Positions 15,086-19,733 of a DNA stretch of 19,733 nucleotides are shown here, one piece after another. The notes beneath the pieces were generated by a model. The model saw nothing but the letters and a program-made list of their open reading frames with translations, made no database searches and was not told the origin of the DNA. The stretch is from Acholeplasmataceae bacterium (GTDB lineage: Bacteria; Bacillota; Negativicutes; Acidaminococcales; Acidaminococcaceae), in the NCBI GenBank assembly GCA_012744295.1, contig JAAYIB010000011.1:1-19733 (forward strand), in the 5' to 3' direction. The position numbers were made by a program, and so were the translations under genes. The stretch's first letter is position 1. The number at the start of each line of letters is the position of its first letter.

Positions 15086-16222
15086 TTACGGCAAATAATC
15101 CAATGGATTTACGACCTCGCCATGGAGGCGGACTTCAAAATGGCAATGCGGACCTGTGGAATATCCTGTGCTGCCTGCCGCCGCGATTGTCTGACCTTTT
15201 TCCAAATGCTGTCCCTCATAAACATTCAGACTGTTGTTGTGTGCGTACAAGGTTACTATGCCTCCGCCATGATCTATCATGACAGCGTAGCCATAGCCCT
15301 CCATCCAGCCGGAAAAGATTACAGTACCGGAGTTCGCCGCCAGAATAGGGTCTCCGTAGTCGGCAGCTATGTCAAGCCCGGAATGAAACTTCTCTGTACC
15401 GAATACAGGGTGGATGCGCCAGCCAAAGTTAGATGTTATCTGACCGTAAATCGGCCAGACAAAACTGCCGCTGCCTCGATTGTCGGCAGAAATCTGCCCG
15501 CCGCTTTCCAGGTTTCGGATCATATTCGTAATACGCTCGGAAGTTGCCATCAATTCCTCGTATTCGCGGTCAAGTCGTTCCTGCTCGGCTACTGCTTCGT
15601 TATAGGCGACTTCGCGTTCATAAGTCCTTCTGGCAACAACCTGCTGACGGGAGGAAACCTCTGTGACAACCGTACGCATCTTCGCCGCGTACATTTCCAA
15701 AAGCTGCTGGTTCTCTTCCAGCTCCGCCTGCTTTTTCTTCAACTCGTCGAGCAAAGAAACGTCATTCGCAATAATGCGCTTAAGCAGGTACATGCGTGAT
15801 GAGAAATCTGAAAAATCCTTTGCCCCGAGCAAGACGTCAAGATAGCTGATCTGCCCGTTTATATAAATATCCTTTAGGCGGTTCTTATAAACGCCAAGCC
15901 GTTGTTTGAACTGTTCCTTCTTTTTCTCAATAGCCTCTCTGTTCGCATCAACTTGATTTTCTAGCCCGTTTCGCTCTTCCTCGACCACTGCAAGTTCGCT
16001 CTGTGCGACGCTCAGCTGTGACTGAGCCTCCATTAATTTATCTGTAGCAGACGCCACTTCCCTCTTGGCGTTTTCCCGTTCTGCTTCCTTTGTATGGAGC
16101 TTTTCCTGAATGGTTTGCAATTCGGCCTGCTGTTCCTGAATGGAAGCAGCACCTGCAGGCACAACGAAATTGAGGAAAATCGTAACGGTCAAAAAAAGAG
16201 CTGCAATTGACTTCATCGACAT
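15086..16222 (-). CDS. Secreted coiled-coil M23 (LytM-type) peptidoglycan peptidase, FtsEX-linked
   Basis: A 378-residue murein hydrolase with the EnvC/CwlO-like plan. A signal peptide ends near GAA at 24-26. A long charged coiled coil covers about 27-110, and a second helical stretch about 145-240, rich in E, K, Q and R. The C-terminal LytM domain (about 250-378) keeps the zinc and catalytic residues: H280 and D284 in FHSGLDIAA, H328 in LYAHNN, and H359/H361 in GPHCHFEV. It should therefore be an active endopeptidase, unlike E. coli EnvC, whose LytM domain is degenerate. The ATG at 16222 follows GGAGG by five bases; an in-frame TTG at 16234 overlaps that site and is unlikely. It lies directly after ftsX, which suggests FtsEX controls it. 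Confidence 0.93.
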   Translation of the reverse strand: MSMKSIAALFLTVTIFLNFVVPAGAASIQEQQAELQTIQEKLHTKEAERENAKREVASATDKLMEAQSQLSVAQSELAVVEEERNGLENQVDANREAIEKKKEQFKQRLGVYKNRLKDIYINGQISYLDVLLGAKDFSDFSSRMYLLKRIIANDVSLLDELKKKQAELEENQQLLEMYAAKMRTVVTEVSSRQQVVARRTYEREVAYNEAVAEQERLDREYEELMATSERITNMIRNLESGGQISADNRGSGSFVWPIYGQITSNFGWRIHPVFGTEKFHSGLDIAADYGDPILAANSGTVIFSGWMEGYGYAVMIDHGGGIVTLYAHNNSLNVYEGQHLEKGQTIAAAGSTGYSTGPHCHFEVRLHGEVVNPLDYLP

Positions 16223-16237
16223 AGACGCCTCCAAGAA

Positions 16238-17125
16238 TCAGACTTTTAAAAACTTCCTCAGGGAAATGGTGCTTCCGGCTGCTCCGATCCCAGTACCTAT
16301 AACCAACAGGCTGACATTTATGTACAACAGCAGTGGCCACGACGGCAACAGCGGGAAAAACGCCAAGGTGGAGTGCACGCTGCTCAAAATCGCCCCATAA
16401 GCCTGAGATATGATAAAGGCTGCCACCAATGCTCCTGTAAAGCCAAGGAACATTCCTTCCAGCAGGAAGGGCCAACGTATGAACCAATCGGTGGCGCCCA
16501 CGTATTTCATGATCGTAACTTCTCTTCTGCGGGCGAAAACCGTTATGCGAATCGTGTTGACAATTATAAACAGTGTTGCCATCGCTAAAAGCAATACCAG
16601 CAAGACTCCGCCCACGCGCATAATTTTTGTAAGCCTGAAGATGTTTTCGACTACTTCCTGCCCGAACTTTGCTGTTTCAACAGATTCAAGCTCATCAATC
16701 TTCGGTGCAAGTTCCGCTATTCTCTCAGGCTTGTCAACATGAACTTCAAATGAATACGGGAAGGGGTTCTCATCGCCAATCGAAGACAAAAGGCCTGACT
16801 GATCGCCCAGCCTTTCCTTAAAGCGTTCCAGCGCCTGCTCCTTCGTAATCGCCTTCACGGACGTGACTCCCGGCAGCTCCCTGAGTGTCTTTTCGGTAGC
16901 GGCCAGTGTTTCCTCGCTCGATTCGTCACTCATATAAACCGAAATCTGCACCTGTGTCTCAAGGTATTTGGCTATGTGATTCGTATTAAAAACCATAACC
17001 ATGAAAAACCCAAGAACAAGCAGTGACAACGCTACTGTTGAAACAGAGGCCAGACTCATCAATTGGTTTCTTCTGATAGATTTTACAGTTTCCTTTACAA
17101 AATATTCCTTAGTGCTAAGACTCAT
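16238..17125 (-). CDS. ftsX: Cell division/hydrolase-activating ABC transporter permease FtsX
   Basis: A 295-residue inner-membrane partner of FtsE. Topology is that of FtsX: a short cytoplasmic N-terminus, one membrane segment (about 23-47), an extracytoplasmic domain of about 110 residues, then three further segments in the C-terminal half. REVTIMKYVGATDWFIRWPF is the conserved cytoplasmic loop that couples to FtsE. FtsEX does not transport a substrate but converts ATP hydrolysis into activation of a cell-wall hydrolase. The frame is open to a TTG at 17158, but the ATG at 17125 fits the usual N-terminus and length; GGGAG lies nine bases upstream. It overlaps ftsE by 11 bases. Confidence 0.95.
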   Translation of the reverse strand: MSLSTKEYFVKETVKSIRRNQLMSLASVSTVALSLLVLGFFMVMVFNTNHIAKYLETQVQISVYMSDESSEETLAATEKTLRELPGVTSVKAITKEQALERFKERLGDQSGLLSSIGDENPFPYSFEVHVDKPERIAELAPKIDELESVETAKFGQEVVENIFRLTKIMRVGGVLLVLLLAMATLFIIVNTIRITVFARRREVTIMKYVGATDWFIRWPFLLEGMFLGFTGALVAAFIISQAYGAILSSVHSTLAFFPLLPSWPLLLYINVSLLVIGTGIGAAGSTISLRKFLKV

Positions 17126-17801
17126 AGCCGTAAACTCCCTTGGCATCGTCACGAACAATTAACCCGTTTTCAATGGCGATTACCCGCTTGCCCATGAAGT
17201 TGACAATTTCTCTGTCATGGGTTGCCATCACAATCGTCGTACCGCTCTCATTGATGCCTGTGAAAATGCGCATAATCTCCATGCTTGTTTCCGGGTCAAG
17301 ATTTCCTGTCGGCTCGTCGGCAATAACCAGTATTGGATCGTTGACAATGGCTCGGGCGATCGCAATTCTTTGCTGCTCCCCGCCGGAAAGCTCCCCCGGG
17401 TAAGCGTTGGCGCGATTTTTCAAGCCCACCAGCTCCAAAACCGTCATAACGCGCCTGCGTGTTTTTAGGGGCGGTGCTTCTATTACCTGCATGGCAAAAG
17501 CCACGTTGTCATAAACAGTCCTGTCCGGAAGCAGGCGATAATCCTGAAATATTATGCCCAGCTGCCTGCGCAGAAAGGGTACTTCCTTTTCCGTCAAAGC
17601 CAATACGTCGACGCCGTCAACATAAATTTTCCCAGTCGTCGGAGCGACTTCTTTAAAAAGCATCTTGATGAAGGTTGATTTGCCGGCGCCGCTCGGCCCT
17701 ACAACGAAAACGAATTCTCCCGGTTTTATGTGCAGGTCGATATTTCGCAGTGCAACAGAGCCGTTGCGGTATGTTTTGCTTACTCCGGTCATTAAAAGCA
17801 A
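17115..17801 (-). CDS. ftsE: Cell division ATP-binding protein FtsE
   Basis: A 228-residue ABC ATPase. Walker A GPSGAGKS is at 35-42, the Q-loop is FQDYRLLPDRTVYDNV, the signature LSGGEQQR is at 138-145, Walker B LVIADEP follows at 158-164 and the H-loop histidine is H195 in MATHD. LLPDRTVYDNVAF and LDPETSMEIM are typical of FtsE rather than of lipoprotein exporters. The start is a TTG at 17801 with AGGAGG seven bases upstream; the ATG three codons later has no ribosome site at a usual distance. It overlaps ftsX and lies 18 bases after csaB, so it belongs to the same operon. Function with FtsX is confident. Confidence 0.96.
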   Translation of the reverse strand: MLLMTGVSKTYRNGSVALRNIDLHIKPGEFVFVVGPSGAGKSTFIKMLFKEVAPTTGKIYVDGVDVLALTEKEVPFLRRQLGIIFQDYRLLPDRTVYDNVAFAMQVIEAPPLKTRRRVMTVLELVGLKNRANAYPGELSGGEQQRIAIARAIVNDPILVIADEPTGNLDPETSMEIMRIFTGINESGTTIVMATHDREIVNFMGKRVIAIENGLIVRDDAKGVYGYES

Positions 17802-17819
17802 GGTTGTGCCTCCTCTCTT

Positions 17820-18908
17820 TTATTCGGCTGTCAGGCCGACTGCCCGCTCTGCGTTCAGCCTGGCTTCTTTCCGTAATTCGTTTATCTTCCGGTTCTGTTT
17901 TTCAGGAATCTGCTGCCAAAGCTTTTCGGCACAGTCGACTATATCATCACCCGTAATGCCGGCAATACTTCCCGCGATCAATCCCTCCATGCCTTTTACA
18001 AAGCGGTCGACCTTGGGATCATAGGATACTGCAAGAAAGGGTACTCCCTCCAGTGCCGCAAAGACAAGAGCATGCAGCCGCATACCGATGAGAAGGTCGA
18101 GGTTGGCAATAATCGACAGATATTCCTCAGTTGAATAACCTTCTTTCAAAACCACGGCTTGACTTTGTCCCGCCATCTGCGCAGCCACTTCTTCTGCGAT
18201 GCGCGTATCCTCCGGAAATTGCATAGGCAAAAAGACAATGTTCGCATTGTAAGCACTGCTTAACCGGATTGCGGCTGCCGCAAAAACGCTTCTGAACCTT
18301 TCTGCACCTGTCCAGTTTCTTAAGGCGATGCCAATCAATGGCTGTTCGGGTGTCAGTCCTTTTGCTGACAAAATTCTGCTGCCGGCATCTTTCGTTTCCG
18401 TCTTCAAAGAAAAGACGGCATCAGCCGTAACAATGATTTTCTCAGAGGAGATGCCCATTTCCTTCAACTCTTCATAGGAGCCGTCGTCACGAACGGTAAT
18501 CAGATCGGACTTTTTGCATACCCAGCTCGTAACACGCCTGGCGAGAGGTGAATTGATCGGGCCGATGCCCTGAGCGTACAACATCGTTCTTTTACCAAGA
18601 AGCTTTGCCAGAAGCAGGATGCTTAGATAATAAAGCAAGCTGCGCTTGCTTGTCACGTCCTGCAGCAGACTGCCTCCGCCGGACAAAAGCAAATCGGTTG
18701 AAAGCATAGCTAAAAGAACGCCAAAGCAGTTGAAGCGATGAACAGAAGCGACCTCGTGTTTTGTGGCAGTGATTTCCGGTTTTCCCGACAATACTGTTAT
18801 TTCGACGTCACCGGCCTTTTCGCGCAAGGCTTTGATAATTGCTGTAAGCATGGCTTCGTCGCCGGCATTGGAAAATCCGTAATAACCGGAAATCAAGATC
18901 TTACTCAT
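17820..18908 (-). CDS. csaB: Polysaccharide pyruvyl transferase CsaB
   Basis: A 362-residue transferase of the CsaB/WcaK family that adds ketal-linked pyruvate to cell-wall polysaccharide. Family features are the N-terminal GYYGFSNAGDEAMLTAII (8-25), SGGGSLLQDVTSKRSLLYY, MLYAQGIGPINSPLARR, TVRDDGSYEELKEMGI and the C-terminal LIGMRLHALVFAALEGVPFL followed by SYDPKVDRF. In Bacillus and relatives, pyruvylation of a secondary cell-wall polymer provides the anchor for S-layer-homology proteins. No SLH protein is encoded in this window. The ATG at 18908 overlaps the stop of the DUF5693 gene by 8 bases, so the two are coupled. Family is confident; the polymer substrate is not known. Confidence 0.93.
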   Translation of the reverse strand: MSKILISGYYGFSNAGDEAMLTAIIKALREKAGDVEITVLSGKPEITATKHEVASVHRFNCFGVLLAMLSTDLLLSGGGSLLQDVTSKRSLLYYLSILLLAKLLGKRTMLYAQGIGPINSPLARRVTSWVCKKSDLITVRDDGSYEELKEMGISSEKIIVTADAVFSLKTETKDAGSRILSAKGLTPEQPLIGIALRNWTGAERFRSVFAAAAIRLSSAYNANIVFLPMQFPEDTRIAEEVAAQMAGQSQAVVLKEGYSTEEYLSIIANLDLLIGMRLHALVFAALEGVPFLAVSYDPKVDRFVKGMEGLIAGSIAGITGDDIVDCAEKLWQQIPEKQNRKINELRKEARLNAERAVGLTAE

Positions 18909-19733
18909 GCTTCAGGTATCTCCTTTTCAGGGTTTCAAGATACGGATAAAACAGTGCGAATACCGTAAGCGCGCAAATGCCCATCGCGGCGCCCAAAGCG
19001 AGCCCGTCAAGCGCCCTGACATAGGACATGATGATGGGCGTTCTCATATGCGCAAAAGTTTGAACAAGCGAACCCTGACCAATTACCGCTCCCAGTATAA
19101 AGGCAACGGATATCAGGCGTGGGAATTTGTTGTAAACGGCAAAAGCCGCAAGGTAAAACGCCGGATGTCCGACCAGGAACTCTTTTTCCCTCGGTCGCGC
19201 GTACATGACTTCTTCTAAAAACAACCTCAATTTTATTTCAATATCCGGAACGGGCACTCCTGCCGTATGGCCGGAGCGACCGATGAAAACCCATGCTATG
19301 AAGCCGAGCACAGCAGCCGCAAAAAGAACCTTGAGCGTAAGTGGCCTGGACAGAATGCTTTCCAGGCGCATCAAAACATTTTTATTCTCGTCATCACCCT
19401 CAAATAGAGAGTATCTTCTGATGCAAAGAACAAACATCAACAAAATAGGCAGGATAAAGGTGAGCTTTACTCCTTTGTAAATATCGATCTCCAACATGAA
19501 CCTTATATCACCGAGAATAGCCCCGACAAAGGAGGCGCCAATCAGCGACAAGGCAACCGCAAGCGCCAACTGCCAGGTGGCACTTGCCAGCACAGCGCTG
19601 AGGCGCTTTGCGCCTCCGTGATAATTGTCCCAAATATTCAGCACGTAGTTTAGGGAGAGGACGGGGATCACAGTCGCCGCCCCTCGGGCCAGAACTTGTC
19701 TCGCCAGCAGGGCAGTGGTCAATAATGCAATTA
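18901..19733 (-). CDS. DUF5693 multi-pass membrane protein, C-terminal part (5' end outside window)
   Basis: The C-terminal 277 or so residues of a larger integral membrane protein. The frame is open to the right edge of the window, so an apparent TTG start near 19722 is not the real one. At least seven hydrophobic stretches are visible, including WQLALAVALSLIGASFVGAI, LTFILPILLMFVLCI and ALGAAMGICALTVFALFYPY, plus LEEVMYARPREKEFLVGHPA, a hallmark of this family. It ends with a basic tail (LKRRYLKHE) that overlaps the csaB start. Proteins of this type are common next to csaB in Bacillota. Its role is not established; by position it may take part in export or assembly of the wall polymer that CsaB modifies, which is inference only. 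Confidence 0.85.
   Translation of the reverse strand, partial: IALLTTALLARQVLARGAATVIPVLSLNYVLNIWDNYHGGAKRLSAVLASATWQLALAVALSLIGASFVGAILGDIRFMLEIDIYKGVKLTFILPILLMFVLCIRRYSLFEGDDENKNVLMRLESILSRPLTLKVLFAAAVLGFIAWVFIGRSGHTAGVPVPDIEIKLRLFLEEVMYARPREKEFLVGHPAFYLAAFAVYNKFPRLISVAFILGAVIGQGSLVQTFAHMRTPIIMSYVRALDGLALGAAMGICALTVFALFYPYLETLKRRYLKHE

Noticed and set aside
15122..15799. Plus-strand open frame (225 codons) opposite the M23 peptidase gene
   Set aside because: Antisense shadow of a well-supported gene, with no family features and no initiation signals.
1..19733. CRISPR array, insertion sequence, tRNA or rRNA
   Set aside because: I saw no regularly spaced repeats, transposase frames, terminal inverted repeats or tRNA/rRNA-like sequence on either strand.

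Overview
This 19.7-kb window is dense, ordinary-looking chromosome. Every gene I can support is on the minus strand, so transcription runs from high to low coordinates. Gene content (bioW-type biotin operon, csaB with a DUF5693 gene, ftsEX with an M23 hydrolase, rapZ/yvcJ close to uvrBAC), strong AGGAGG-type ribosome binding sites and TTG/GTG starts point to a Bacillota (Firmicutes) anaerobe. A rubredoxin supports an anaerobic lifestyle. The layout suggests Negativicutes or Clostridia, but this is inference and nothing here proves it.

Layout in order of transcription. (1) 19733-13927, cell envelope operon: DUF5693 membrane protein (5' end outside the window), csaB pyruvyltransferase, ftsE, ftsX, a secreted coiled-coil M23 peptidase and a ctpA S41 protease, closed by a perfect 11-bp hairpin terminator. 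(2) 13859-7136, nucleotide excision repair: uvrB, uvrA, uvrC, abutting or overlapping, from an extended -10 promoter. (3) 7125-5611: rubredoxin with its own promoter and terminator, then a small membrane protein and a Cof-type HAD phosphatase, ending in another perfect 11-bp hairpin. (4) 5604-374, biotin operon: bioB-bioW-bioF-bioD-bioA behind a consensus-like promoter (TTGACG, 17 bp, TATAAT) with a BirA-type operator at the start site, ending in a 19-bp perfect hairpin. (5) 336-1: promoter, leader and first 61 codons of rapZ.

How the genes fit together. The biotin operon encodes every step from pimelate (BioW pimeloyl-CoA synthetase) to biotin, but nothing here makes pimelate. The envelope operon joins an FtsEX ABC complex to a probable client hydrolase that keeps its zinc ligands, and to a C-terminal processing protease that may control that hydrolase. 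UvrABC is complete. I found no CRISPR array, insertion sequence, prophage, tRNA or rRNA, and no convincing new multi-gene system. The most interesting points are the biotin control region with a possible second BirA-like site, the FtsEX-M23-CtpA module beside CsaB, the open reading frame through the rapZ leader, and the AT-richer biotin operon between repair genes and rapZ.
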